Shown here: positions 23,490 through 35,959 of the stretch, one piece after another
Layout: each line of letters starts with the position of its first letter
Numbering within the stretch: position 1 is the first letter of the stretch
From: Certhia americana
Lineage: Eukaryota > Chordata > Aves > Passeriformes > Certhiidae
Direction: 5' to 3'
Assembly (NCBI GenBank): GCA_018697195.1
Contig: JAGMWU010000134.1
Coordinates: 1 to 64,000, forward strand
DNA length: 64,000 nt
Made by a program: the position numbers and the translations under genes
Notes under the pieces: generated by a model
What the model was told of the DNA's origin: nothing
The model's input: only the letters and a program-made list of their open reading frames with translations
The model's database searches: none

Positions 23490-26400
23490 CCATTATCATG
23501 ATAGCCTATCCATGCCTCTTTAGTAAAACAGAGATATTCTTCTCCCCTTGAACAGCTTTGGTACGCTGATGAAGCTCATCCTCCTTTTCCTAAGTTCTTT
23601 CCTAATTTACCCAGTAACTTTTTCCTTGAATATTACAAGTTTCTAATGATGCTCTATTATAACAAGCTATGCTGACATGTGCATGTGCCGTGAAAATATA
23701 GAGTACTTATGATCTGCATTTAGCATTTTGGTAACACTTTGAGCATGGATTGTGATCCCCCTAGGTATCAGACTCATTCTCATTAGCAGTATTATTCCCC
23801 ACCGTTTTACTCCTCTGCCTCCTTTGCCTATGAGACCGCCCCAGGCGGCGAGGTAATCCATCTTCTTGGCAGCAGGGCTATTCTTCAGGGGAGCCATAGG
23901 TGGATCGTGTGATCTCATGCCTTCGTTTGTAAGCCACTCAGGCCTGAGCCTTTACAGGGGGAGCCCCACAAGGTACTCGATTGGATCTTCAGCACTCCAC
24001 TGGCACTATGTTAGCAGGCCAATGTCATTTCCCTCTAACTGCCTTAATAAACAATTCCCACCACTGGGGGGAATATTGTTCAATGGTCCCAATTTCTAGT
24101 GCTGTCTTCAAAGTTACTTTGGTTAAGAGGTGTTTGAGTCTCAAGCAATCTGGACAAAGTCCTTTAGGAGGATGACTCCTTAGGCAATGATAATTCCACT
24201 CCTCTTTACAATGGTGACACTTAGAACATGCAAAAGGATAACATTTACAACTTTCATTGGGACATCTTATCTCCTGGGTTGACATGGGTTGTTTTGTTGA
24301 ATCTTCAACTTTAGATCTCCAGGGGTCGTTGTGGCCTTGCAATTTTCAACCTGTATAGGTGCCTTTATCCTTGAGGCGTGGCTCCACCCTTTTTCAGCAG
24401 TCCTGACTGCAGTTTCTGTAGTGAGAAGAACAAGGAAGGGACCTTCCCAACAGGGTGATAAGGAGGATTCTTTCTAAACTTTAGTGCAAACATGGTCTCC
24501 CGGTTGTACCTTATGGGTGTCAAATTCAAGAGGGGTGTTCTGGGCCATTATACCTTTTGCTCTTAAATTGCAAAGGTGTTTCATCAAGGTTACAATATAG
24601 GTCTGGAGAGAACTATCCTCTATTTTGGGACGTTTTAAAGGGATGCCTTGAGTGTAAGGTACCCCATATAACATCTCATAGGGAGATATCTCAGTTTCCA
24701 TTTGGGGTTGGGTCTGAATATTCAATAAGGCTAATGGTAAACACTTGACCCAGGACATTTTGGTTTCTAGCATTAACTTGGCAGTTTGTTCCTTGATGAT
24801 GCCATTCATCGTCTCGACTCTCCCAGAACTCTAGGGGGTGCCACAGGGCGTGGTATTCCCATCTAATACCTGTTGTTTCAGTTATTTCTTTCCAAATTTT
24901 TGATGTAAAATGTGTTCCTTGGTCGGAGTCTATTACAGATAGGATTCCAAACTGGGGGATCACTTCTTCTAATAGACTTTTTGCAACTGTCTTAGCTGTG
25001 GCTCTTGCCACAGGAAAGGCCTCTACCCTGTGATCTAGTTAGTTGATCTACTATAACCAATAGATACTTATATCTCCCTACCTTGGGCAGTTCAGTAAAA
25101 TCTACTTGTATTTTCTCAAAGGGTCTAAATGCAAGGGTTCTTCCTCCAGTCAATTTCTTTCTCAAACTAGCCTTATTCACTTTCTGGCATATAATACACC
25201 CGTGAACCTCCTGTTTGGCTATCTCATAAATTCCTATACACCCATCAAATTTAAGAAATTGGTCCACTAGTCCCTGATTTCCCCAATGTGCTCTTTAGTG
25301 CAATCCAGCAAGCACTTGTCTAGCATATGATTTGGGTAGCATTTCTCTTCTGTCTCATAATACCCACACTGTTCCCTGTTGTTCTATTCCTAGTTTGTCA
25401 AACTTACCCATCTCCTCCTTAGAGAAACTTTTGAGCTTTCCCGAGGATTCAGCCTCTTTCTCTCCTATAACCAATAGGGCAGCTCTTTTTGCCTCCTGAT
25501 CTGCTTGATTGTTTCCTCTAATTGAAAATTTAGTTCCCTTTTGGTGGCCCTTTACATGTACTATGGCAATCTTCTCTGGTTTTCTGATAGCACATAAAAT
25601 TTGCCTTAATATCTCCTCATGTATTAACCCTTTTCCTTGAGTATTAATTAATCTTCTCTCTACCCAAATTTTTCCAAATGGATGCACAACTCTGAAGGCA
25701 TATTTAGAACCAGTCTATATAGTCCCTTTGTGGTTCTTTAGCAGTAACAAGGCCCTCAGCAGGGCGTAGAGCTCACAGGCCTGTGCTGACCACCTAGGAC
25801 TCAATGCCCCAGATTGCAAAACTTCTGCTGTGGCCCCATCCACCACCACATACCCAGATTTCCTTTTTCCTTCTACTACTCTTGAGGATGCACCTATAAA
25901 CCATCTTTGTCCCTCTCCCAATTCTTGTTCTTTTGAATCTATATGAATTTTAGTCTAGCTTTCTATTAAATCAATACAATTATGAACAAGTTCTCCTTCC
26001 GTCATTCCATATAAAAATTGAGCTGGGTTTTGAGCAGATGTCATTCCTAATTCTAAATTTGGAGAATGGATTAGTATGGCTTCATACTTTAATAATCTAC
26101 TGTCAGTAAGCCATTTTTCAGCTTTCTGTTGTAATATTCCCCTTACATTGTGAGGAGTGTATACCTTGAGTGTACCTCCCCAGGTTAATTTGTTTGCTTC
26201 TTCCACCATCAGGGCAACTGTGACTATAGCTTGTAGGCAGGTTGGCCACACCTGACTGACGGGGCTCGCCAGTCTTGGGCCAAAACCCCATAAGCCTTAT
26301 GGTCAGCCATATCTATGAACAAGTAAAAAGGTTCCTTAATGTCTGGGAGGTTAAGGACAGGGGTTTTACCAAATCTGCTTTCAGTTTTTGAAATCTCTCT

Positions 26401-28260
26401 TCATTCTCATTTACCCATTTTAATTTAGTCCTTGTTAATTTCTCATACAAAAACTTAACTTTGCTACTATAATTTCCAATCCATTACCTATAGTACCCCG
26501 GAAGTCCTAACAATGGTCTAACTTGTCTTTTGGTCTCAGAAGGAGGGAGAGCTAGGATTCTGTTTACCCGATCAGGTTCCAATTTCTTTACTCCTCTACT
26601 CAACCAGTGCCCCAAATATTTATCCTCTGATTCTACAAACTGTAATTTTGACTTTGAAACTTTAAGTCTCCCTTACTTCCTAAAATGTTTAATAATAATA
26701 ATACAGTGTCTTTCCTTACTTGCTCCATGGAGCTTCCTGCTATTAATAAGTCATCCACATGCTATAAATGTTTTATTCTTTGGGAAGGAGTAAACTGCTC
26801 CAATAATTGTTCCAGGGCCTGCCCAAATAAATTTGATGATTCTGTGAAGCCTGAAGGTAAAACTGTCCACCTGATTTGTTGTTTCCTATTTGTTTCTGTG
26901 TCCTCCCATTCGAAGGCAAAATAATCTCTACTCTGTTCATCCAATGGAAAGGCCCAAAAAGCATCTTTTAAATCTATCATGCTATACCAGGTATATTGAG
27001 ATGAAATTTGATTTAATAGGATATATGGGTTAGCTACTACAGGGAAGCGTGTAATCGTTCGCTTGTTTACTGCTCTTAGATCTTGCACTGGCCTGTACAA
27101 CCCATCAGGGTTTTTGACAGGGAGTACTGGGGTATTATGTAATGATATACAAGGTTCTAGGACTCCTTGCAGAATTAACCTTTGAATTATAGTTTTTAAA
27201 CCTTCTCTTCCTTCAAGAGATAATGGATATTGCTTAACCCAAATTGGGTATTCAGGGTTCTGGATGGAAATTTTGATGGGGGGAATGTCCATTCTCCCTA
27301 CATTCCTTTCACTCTACCATACATTCCGGTTTATTTCCAATTCATCAGCCTGGTCAAAGGACAGAACTTGATCATAAGTTTCTGATTTTCTACCACTAAA
27401 TTGATTCTGACTTCTACTATAAAATCTCACCCTAAAAGGTTATATTCTGCTTCTGGAACTATTAGGAATTTTCCCAGCCCATATTTCTGAGGTGTTTCTA
27501 TTTCAGTATTGCTTGTCACATGCTTCAAAGGGTTCTCCTTTTGCCCCTACTTCCATCGTGTGGTCTTTACTGGGATAGCAACCAGTGGGTAATTTCTGAA
27601 TAGTCGATCTCTCCTCCCCAGTATCCACTAAAAATTCTACTTCCTCTCGGTGGGGACCCTATTTCAATTTTACTAGATGTTTTTCATGAGATATTCTGGT
27701 CCCTAAAAGATAGAGCCCCTGACCCCCCCTAGTCTTCCTTGAACATTAGCTCATCCTGTTGTCCTTTTCTACAATTTCTCTTCAAGTGTCCTCTCTTCCT
27801 ACAGTAAAAACATTTAATTCATTTTTCTTGATTTTCCCATGAGGGTTTCTCTTCCCCAGAGGGTCTTTTTTCCTGAGGTTCCATCCTAATTCCCTTCTGA
27901 CCCTCTCTTACAGCAGCCACTAGAATTTTAGCCTGTTTCTTCTGGCTCTCTTCATTCCTACGTACATATACCTTCTGGGCTTCTCTTAAAACTTCATCCA
28001 ACCCTTTATCCTGCCAGTCTTCTATCTTTTCCAATTTATTTCAAATTGGAAAAAGAAAGAAACCCATGACTTAGCCACAAACTGCATTTTCAACAGTGCT
28101 TGCCCCACCGGGATAGCCGGGTCTACCCATGAATAGAGCTGTAGGCTCTTTCTTAATCTCTCGAGCCAGTCAGTTGGCGTCTCATTTTTTTTATGATGTT
28201 CACTAAAAGCTTTGTTAATATTCTGGCCCCTGGGGACTGTTTCCCTAATCCCTTGGATTA
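23490..28260 (-). pseudogene. Antisense class I (gamma-like) ERV, decayed gag-pol-env without visible LTRs
   Basis: Read on the minus strand from 28260 down: a capsid segment with a gamma-type homology region (ETPTDWLERLRKSLQLYSW, about 28180-28125) and a coil-like capsid end (27819-28034). Then a single CX2CX4HX4C knuckle at 27771-27812, RT (26762-27292, LKDAFWAFPLDEQSRDYFAF and LPSGFTESSNLFGQAL), a VDD-type box near 26760, thumb/connection (25955-26251, KVYTPHNVRGILQQKAEKWL), RNase H (25355-25921) and integrase (24474-25267, VDFTELPKVGRYKYL and VIDSDQGTHFTS). Env-leader-like frames follow at 23667-24342. Many stops and frameshifts show it is old. A single knuckle, no dUTPase and these pol motifs indicate class I. 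LTRs are not seen at either end. Confidence 0.85.
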
Positions 28261-28261
28261 T

Positions 28262-29125
28262 GATATCTGGGCAGCTTTGGGGGGGAGGGCTAAATGGGCT
28301 GGGAGACCTTCAGGGGATCAGGGGGCTGGGGGTGCTATTTGGAATAGTGGAGATATGGGAGGGCTGGGGTGGCTGGTGGGCAATGTGCTCTATAAATTTG
28401 GAGGTGAGGAGAGGGCTGGGGGGGCTGATTTTGGGGCCCTTCGATTTATGGGGGTAACCTCCCCAGGCCGCACATCTGAGGACATTTTCTCTTTAGAGCT
28501 GTTCCAGTTCCTGCTGTGAGGGGGGGCCCTTGGGAGTGGTTGGGGCCTGGGGGAGGGGGAACTTCCCTGCCCATCACCAGCTACTTCATGGACTTTCACC
28601 CCCGTTCTGCACCCTCGTCCTCCATGGGTGGCAATCCACTGCCAGGGGGGATGTGGGGAGCATCCTGGGGGCTCTGTGGGGGCGATATGGGGGACACTGG
28701 CCCTCCACCATCAGGTACAAGTGGTCCTGGGGTGGTCCTGGGGCAGGGCTAGGGGAATGTGGGAGTATCTGAGGGGGTCCTGGAGGGGTCTGGTAGGGGA
28801 TATAGGGGGGAATATGGTGGGAAACAGGAAGCTGGGGAATCCTGAGTGGGGATATGGGTGGAGAAATGGAGGGGATACAGGGGGTACAGTGTCTTGAGGG
28901 TGTCCTGGAGGGGAGATGTGGGGGCATATGTCAGACACAGGGAGCTGAGGACTCCTTGGAGGGTTTCAGGGAGTCCTGGAGGGGCTGGGAGGGGATATAT
29001 GGGAGGCGTCTGCATGGTAGAGAGTACTGGGCAGGAGATATAGGAGGGTAGACAGTCCTGGGGGTCGGGGTGTGTGTGTTCTGGATGGCTCTGGGGTGGT
29101 CCTGGGGGGTTCTGGGCAGGTTATA
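28262..29125. repeat. G-rich low-complexity minisatellite downstream of the FSIP2-like gene
   Basis: About 860 bp of irregular repeats built from ggggatatgggggg, gggtcctggagggg and gggctgggagggg words on the + strand. Runs of four to six G recur every 10-20 bases, so quadruplex formation is plausible. Open frames here (for example TPPISP on the minus strand) are compositional. It lies past the poly(A) signal of the FSIP2-like gene. Confidence 0.8.
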
Positions 29126-29215
29126 GAGGGAGATATGGGGGGTGACAGGGAAAATGCATGGATGCAGGTTGGCCTGGTTTGGAGGAAGCACAAGCAAGGC
29201 CTTATGAATAAACTC

Positions 29216-29221
29216 TTTATT
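29216..29221 (-). terminator. Poly(A) signal AATAAA of the FSIP2-like gene
   Basis: On the minus strand ATCAATAAAGAG lies about 245 bp past the stop codon of the FSIP2-like terminal exon. It gives a short 3' UTR of roughly 29195-29464. Confidence 0.65.
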
Positions 29222-29464
29222 GATGGAACGAGGGTGTGAGGTTTGCCGTCTAGAGGCCCTTCAGCTCTCCTGCCACACACCTCGCTCGCCTCAGACGAAC
29301 TTTGGGTGCACTGATCTGCGCCGTGTTCTGGCCTGGGCAGGAGGCTTCAGACCCACTGGAGGGATGGGCTATCGGGAAAAGTGTGGGTGCATGGAGGGGA
29401 GAGAGTCCTCAGCAGCACAGCCCTCCTCTCCACCTTGGGATGTGGCTGGGTTTGGGACAGCTCA

Positions 29465-32357
29465 TTAAAAATTTTGTCTGGGGGTCAGTGCAGGCCTATG
29501 CCAATCAACCCGCCCTAATACAGACTGAACGATCTGATTTGCCATGGTCCTTATGTCTGAAGTGTTGCCTGAGGTCGCTGGATTCCTTTCTTTCACCAAG
29601 CTCCTCTTCACCATTGCAGGGTACTCAGGCTCCATGGTTTTGGCATAGCCAGTCTTTTTTGCATGGAGCCGTGGTCCTAAGGGAGGCAGCTTTACTCTTG
29701 TCCTTTCTTCCTGGCTCTGTTCTTTAGATACTCCAGAGATTCCTTTCTGTATCTGTCTGTTGGAGACCTTACCCTTGGGAAGCTCCAGGATTTCAGTGTA
29801 CTCACAGCTGGAGTCGCCTTCAAACTCAGAAGCTATCATGGATTTCAAGAGGCAGTGAACATTCTTAACAACTTGGATGGTGAGATTGTCAAGGCAAGTG
29901 TGTAAACATGCTCTGTGTGAGGAGGCTGTTTCAGCTTCCTTAGATTTGTCTGCTCGGGTGGCTGATCCATCCATAGGCTGCTCCTTCCTTCTGGCTGCCC
30001 TCCCTGGCTTAGAAACTTTGGACTCCAGATGGTCCCCCAGTCTCTCCAACACTGTTGCTAGAAGCTCTTTGGCCACCACTTCTATTTCCTGGTGGTGGTC
30101 TAGAGGTGCCTCTGCAGGCTCTGTTCTCATGCAGCTGCCACTTCCTCTGATCCCCTGGGCAGTGTTCCTTAAAAAGTTGACATGCTGATCACAAGGAACA
30201 TTGAGCCTCACAAACACCTTGTGTACAATGGCCTCAACCAGCTCTTGGAGCTTCTGGACTTCTGCTGCGCTCAGCTGCTCAAAGATAGCTTTAAAGAGGC
30301 CATCAGCAGTGTTGTTCAGCTTCCTCTGGGGGTCAGCAGCAGTGCCCAGCTCAGCTCTGGAGTAGGCTTGGCTCTTGTCCAAAGCTCTTTTCCCTCTTTG
30401 AAATCTCCCTGATTTCAGGGTGGTCTCCATGCTCTCCTGTGGAGGTAGGCAAAAAGGTTTCTGAGGCTGTGGCTGCTGCTGGGTCCAGCAGGAAGTGTCA
30501 GTGGTTCCCAGCAGTTTGGGACCATCCTTTAATTTGTCCAGAAGTGGCAGAGGCCCTTCCTGTGACCCCAGGCTGTGGGTCAGTTGCTCATCCCTTGTGT
30601 GCTGAGGATTCTCATGGGCCCAGGCCAGCACTCTGCTTCATCCAGGCCACGAGGGCAGGAGAGAAGGGCTTCCCTCAGCACTACGTGTGCCTGCACGTGG
30701 CCCTGCTGCCCGTACCCAGCTCAGCACCCTGCGCTGGCTCAGCTCCCAGCACGGAGTCCTTTCCCCACCACAGCGCCCGGCCCAGCAGCACAGCCCTGCA
30801 CAGTCCCGTGCCCCTGAACACAGCGCTTTGCCTACCTCTTGCTGCCTTGTGATCTGCTCTAACTGCCGCTTGATCCTGGTCAGGTACTGCCTGTAGTCGT
30901 TGAATTCCTTCACAGTGCAGACCACCTGTGGAGAGATGAGGGCAGAATCCCCCAAGCACTGTCCAGCCATGCAGACGGCCTTCCCCAAAACAGCCCGATC
31001 CCAGCGGGAGGGGAGCTGCCCGCAGGCCCTCCCCCCATACCCCGGTGTTGGGGCCACTGATGTCCCCCCAGCCAGGGCTGAACAGGCAGTGTGGGGCAGG
31101 CTGAGAAGGGCAGGACAGGGACTGGCTAGGGGGATGTTGGTGCTGCTTCTGCTCCAGGGACACCAGAGCACGGCCCTGCCCTCTGACAGCAGCAGGCAGC
31201 TGCAGCAAGGGCTGTGGGAACCCTGCTTGAACAGGCCTGGACTTGATCAGCCTGATATCCAAACCTACCTTGTTGTCACTGGTGATAAAGCCCTTCCTCT
31301 TCAGCATCCACAGGATGTCCTTGCGCTTGTGGTAGTTCTTAAGGTGGGGATCATTCAGGCAGTTGTACTGCATGCCCAGGTTGTGGATGTAGGGATCTTC
31401 CAGATTGAAAGAAGGAAATGGCCCGTGAAGCTGTAAGAGACATTTCCCAGAGTATGAAAGAGGCAGGAGAGAGCAGCAAAGAGGCGCCACGTGGTACTTG
31501 TGAAAAGGGCAAGGTACTCTGAAGACCAACACTCTTCTCCATCCTTCGGAAGGCACAGAGGCCCTCACAGAAAGACAAGGGGCCATGCTCGGGCTGTTGA
31601 TGGGATGGTGACAAGACAAACCCCAGCAGCAACCCCAGCAACAAATAGACACCTTAGGCCACCAGGAAGAACTGCTGACCCACCCACAATTGAGCCTTCC
31701 AGCCAAAAAGGTCAAGCCCAGTGCTTCAAATGCAACCAGTGGAGAATGAATGAAACCAGTGTCCTTGGGTTAGGCAGGTCCAAGGGCTGTGTCAGCTGCC
31801 TCTGCCTTCACCTCCAGCAAGTCTCTGCTTTGGGAAGTGCAGTGTAAGCTGGAGGAGGAGGAACATTGCGTGTGCATTCCCCAAACAGGGAAAGGCAAGC
31901 TCTTCCAAATATGCCAAGAGAATAAGCAGAAGGTCGGAGTTTCCCTTAAAGGTGCACCAGAGTCTGACTTGACATGGCAGGATGAGCTGGAAGGGCTCAT
32001 TGCCCTGGCACCTGGACAAACACAGCTGTCTGCTGTGAGCAGGGACCTGGCCACACACATGCACAGGGTCAGAAACCAGTGAGGAGACTGACAAGTGTTT
32101 CTTCTCTGTGTTCCAGAGAGCCTGGAGCTTCCCTCTGCTGCCCAGCTCTGCCTGACTGTAGGACTGCAGCTCCTGCTGAAGAGGAGGTGGCCACAAGAAC
32201 TGTGTGTGATGGGGACCCCATGAAAGAGGAGAGCTTTTCTACCCCCCTTTACTTCCTTTACCTTTTCCCCCAGCTTTCCCCTGCAGAATACAGTGTTGGA
32301 GTTGGGCTTCACATAGATCTTGACTCCGAGTGGGAGGTCCAGCAGTTCAGAATCCAT
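29465..32357 (-). CDS. Compact FSIP2-like gene (fibrous sheath-interacting protein 2 family)
   Basis: Exons on the minus strand: 32262-32357 (ATG start, 32 codons, LLDLPLGVKIYVKPNSNTVF), 31269-31430 (54 codons, DPYIHNLGMQY and KRKDILWMLKRKGFITSDNK), 30836-30925 (30 codons, VCTVKEFNDYRQYLTRIKRQ), and a long terminal exon from about 30601 to the stop at 29465-29467. The first three are phase 0 with gt and ag borders. The order DLPLGVK, then DPHLK-YKRKD, then ITSDNKV, then VCTVKEFN matches the N terminus of FSIP2, a sperm-tail fibrous sheath protein. The terminal exon has FSIP2-like helical blocks (LVEAIVHKVFVRLNV, VVAKELLATVLERLGDHL, MANQIVQSVLGRV). About 495 residues in all, against several thousand in mammalian FSIP2, so this is a short paralogue. 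The 30601 acceptor is the least certain border. Confidence 0.82.
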
Positions 32358-32616
32358 CAGCCTGGTGGCTCAGTCTCCCAGGGGTGGAGTTCTGTGGCTG
32401 AGCTGGGAAGACACAGACACTTAGGCAGCAGCTCAATAAGCCTCCTACACAGCAGGTACAAGAGAAAGAGCTGAGGGTCCTGAGGATTGTGGGGCCCTAA
32501 AGCAGCCCCCAGAGCCCCAGGCTCACCAGCTAAACCCTATCAGCCCACTGCTCTCCTCCCTGTAATTCCCAGTGCACTCAGCAGTGCCTCTGCCTTTTGG
32601 CAGGACACCAGCAGCG

Positions 32617-32720
32617 AGATGGAGCTCCACAGCTCCTTACAAAAGCTCTCATGGTGCTGTGATGCTGAGCAGTGCTCCACAGCTCCTTCCAAGAGCTCTC
32701 ATGGTGCTGCAATTCCACGC
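32617..32720. repeat. Two-copy direct repeat of about 52 bp upstream of the FSIP2-like gene
   Basis: The phrase ctccacagctccttacaaaagctctcatggtgctg is repeated about 52 bp on as ctccacagctccttccaagagctctcatggtgctg. It lies roughly 260-360 bp upstream of the ATG exon, in likely promoter territory. Confidence 0.8.
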
Positions 32721-33296
32721 TGACTCCTCAGGCTCCAGAGGTTTCCCAGTGATGGGGCATTGTTACATCATGGTGATGTCACATCAGCGCATTGTCACAT
32801 CACCACGCTGATGTGTCACACGGAAACCGCCCACCACACCTGGGGGGGACAGGGCACACCTGGAGGCCCCTTTGGACAGCCCTGTGGGTCACCCCTTCCC
32901 TGTGACCCAGCTGTGAGAGCTCCTGTCCACAGGCCCCTTCCCCTTTCCCCTGTCCTGTCATTCAGTGAGGCAAAGTGTCCTTGCCAGCAGGAAGGAATGG
33001 GAGGAATTGCCACTCCAAAGATGCCCAGTTTGGGCGCTGCTTTTCCCACTTTCCCTTTACAGACCTTCTTCCCTGTCATGGCCAAGCAGCCACAGCTGGG
33101 GAAATTACAGCAAACTGGATTTTTTGCCATCCCTGGCAACAGGAGATTCCTTGGTCATGTTTTGAGAAACAGAAGAGAAGCGTGGGCTGAGGAAAGCCCT
33201 CTCCTCCCCTTTCCTCAGGCTTCCCTTCAGCCCAGACACCTCTGTGCCTCCTTCCCAGTCTCTGCTGCCCTGGCTTCTGCTGCTCCAGGCTGATCT

Positions 33297-33842
33297 TGTT
33301 AGGAATATTTTGATCTAATAATCAAATCATATAAAAGGGTTAGCTATGATTATAAGTAGAAATTATGAAATGTAAGGTGTAGAAATACCAGGAGTGTTGT
33401 ATTTGGAATGTGGAACTGTAGAAACCTCCCCAGGAAGTTACTGGACCGTTCTGTTGCGGTCACATTCACCAATAACACTGCTTGGAAACCCACTGGCCTT
33501 CCCATCTTGATTTTAGTATTAAGGATTCCAAGCAGTTGACCTCAGGAGAGATGACCAATGATTGTTTTAGAATAAGAATGTTCATGAAGACATTAACTAT
33601 TAGAACCAATGAATGAAAAGGTTAGATTCAAGAGCGGGCATAGTATGTGTAGCATGTAAAGGAATGTACGTAACAATGATTTAGGAGAAAAATAACATAT
33701 AAAATGGACGTGTCTTGTTTGTTAAGTGGAACACATTTCCAGAGGAGATTTCCACCATGTTCCCAGCACCTGAATAAAGAAGTGTCTGCTTATTCACATC
33801 AAATTGGTATTGGATAAGTTTCTTTTGTCCCGTGTGGTGACA
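33297..33842 (+). mobile_element. Solo LTR (plus strand)
   Basis: It starts TGTTAGGAATATTTTGATC and ends TTGTCCCGTGTGGTGACA, about 546 bp. A TATA-like acatataaaatgg lies at about 33696-33708 and AATAAA at 33774-33779. The U5-like end follows within 70 bp of the poly(A) signal. No viral genes adjoin it. A target-site duplication was not clear. Confidence 0.65.
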
Positions 33843-35500
33843 CTCTCCCTTCCTACCCCTTCTTGTCTGGATTTGGTGAGGGCTCCGGTGCCTGTTCCTC
33901 CGGCCCATCTGGTTCCTTGGGGCAGCTTTTACTCTGCAGAGCCCTGCCAGGCTCGCTCATTGCACAAAGGCAGAGCAATCTGTTGGAGGAGCAGTGATTG
34001 ATTACCACGGGGCTCTTGGGAATCGGCGAGGGCCACAGCCCAGGGATGGTGTTCCTCTGCTGCCAAAGCAGTTTCTGGCACACGCTCCAGCTGCAGCTCT
34101 TCTCCAGCTTGGCAAGGGGAGGAGCAGCATGGGCTGTGCCCCAGCTCCCCTGTGCCACATGTCCTGCTGAGCCACAAGGGCCATGAGCCCCGCAGCGCGT
34201 TCACACCCTCTGCACCTGGGGCAGTGCTCAGGCAGCTCCGGCAGCTCCAGCTGCGGTCCCGGGAGGCCGAGCAGGAGACCCTGTGTGCAGTTCCTTGGCA
34301 GCTGCAAAGCACAGGTGCTGAGGAACACACCTGGTGCAGGTAGCTCGAGGTGCAGCTGCAGTGTTGGCTCCAGGCTGAGCTCTGGCTGGCAGGACCCCCA
34401 GGCAAGAGCCCATGATCTGCTGACCCTTGGCAGGACGAAGGGCCCCCGGGGATCTGTGGCACAGTGGCCACTGAGGGCAGATGCCAAGCCTCGGGAGGAA
34501 GAGCTGAGACTTTGCTGTGCTTGGACTGTGCAGCTGTAAGAGCCCAGGGGTTCAGGGTCCCTCCCTGGAGGCACCGGCTCGAGCTGTTTCTGTGCTCCTG
34601 CGCTGGGAATAAATTGTTTTGTGGAACGAGATATGTGAGACTCTGCTGTGGGAAACCTGGTCTGGCTGTGTGAGAGTGGGGAGTGTGGGGAGGCAATGGG
34701 GGCACCCTTCATCTCACTTGAGCTGCCCACTGTGAAGGGGCTTTGGTCCCAGCAGGAACAGTCTGGTGGTGGGAGTGTGACTGCCAGAGTGCCTCCGGCA
34801 TGCTCAGACAGGGAATTTTCCTTAACAACAGGGCTGCCTGAGAGCTGGAGCAGAGCCCAGGCCATGCACTTGCTAGCCTCTGCCTGTAAGGAACCAGGCA
34901 AGGTGCAGCAGAATGTCCAGGGCAGGGGAAGGCAGCTAGGCTGAAAAGGAGAAGAAACAAGTTCAACCACAGCCCCAGTTTTGTCAGTCCTCTCTTGGAC
35001 TTGACCTCAGGGTTTGGGTAGGTGTTGAGTGTTGGGGAAAGGCAGGGCAAGGCAAGGCTGGGCAAAGGCAAGGCCATGCTGGAAGATTTGTCTCTTGGCT
35101 TGGCTCTCACAGGAGGAGAGCCTGAAGGTGTCATTATTGACAGTTCCCACTGGATGGCTCCCGAAGCCCAGCGGGGACAGCAATGCTGAGCACAGCCGGC
35201 AGATTCAGTTCAGCTCCAGCCACTCTCTCCTGCAACAGCCCAGTGCTACCAATCACAGCAGAATTATAACCTTAGCCCAGAGCCAGGGAGGATGGACATT
35301 CCCAGGGGAACACACACACCAGGGAGGGTTTTATAAAATGCATCTGTGAGTGCATCGACAGGAATTCCCACAGCAAACTGTTTTATGCGAGCATATAATA
35401 ATGTCCTTTATGCAAGGACATAAAAAAGGACAGGAGAGGGAAAGCTGCCTAAATCAAACTCAAGCCACAACATAACAAAGATATGGACAAGTTGCAAGTT
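33843..35500. other. Repeat-like intergenic DNA; no gene supported
   Basis: A plus-strand aataaattgttttgtgg at about 34609 followed by a ctgctgtgggaaacc segment looks like another LTR or transcript end, but I cannot fix its limits. A 322-codon minus-strand frame (34002-34970) is rich in S, P, L and A and lacks domain character. An A/T-rich stretch begins near 35380. Confidence 0.4.
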
Positions 35501-35506
35501 CCGTGT

Positions 35507-35940
35507 GTTGCAGTCAGTTCTGCAGAAGAAGAAAAGGGTCTTAGTTTTAAACCCTGTGGAAATTGTTTCTGGTCCTAAGAGAACAAAGGCCCACTCCTAG
35601 TTTCCCGCCGTATCATTTTCAGGTTGTTATTAAAAAGTTCTCTGTTACAATTAGTTAAGTTTTACTGCAGAAATTGTAATATTCCTAATTACTCTTTCCT
35701 CCTTAGATACCCGTCCCGCCGTCTCTGCCCCAGTTCCCCAGTTGCCCGAAATGTATAAAAGACCCTGCATGACTCAGAGCCTGCGCTTTTCTCCTGATTG
35801 CTCCATGTACTGTGCATGGTGTCCTGGTTGTCATTTTTACCTTATTAAAAGTTCTGTTGCTGAGCAAACAGAATGAAGCCGTGTCTCTCTGATGAAAAGA
35901 CCCCAGCCACATTCCTGTGGAAGCTGACCTCCCCGTGGCT
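35507..35940 (+). mobile_element. Solo LTR (plus strand)
   Basis: Likely start tgttgcagtcagttctgcag. A TATA box gtataaaagacc lies at about 35754, ccttattaaaagttctg is the poly(A)-type signal at about 35841, and the U5-like end is gtgtctctctgatgaaaaga. The R-U5 part resembles the solo LTR at 12040-12454 (attaaa-gttctg followed by tctctsatraaag), so the two may belong to related families. Ends are approximate. Confidence 0.55.
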
Positions 35941-35959
35941 TCTGGGCGATAATTGGAGA

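Noticed and set aside
28586..29280. Proline-rich minus-strand frames (TPPISP repeats)
   Set aside because: They come from the G-rich minisatellite on the other strand and vary in all frames.
34002..34970. 322-codon minus-strand open frame
   Set aside because: Composition is dominated by Ser, Pro, Leu and Ala, with no domain, splice support or homology recognised. It overlaps LTR-like sequence.
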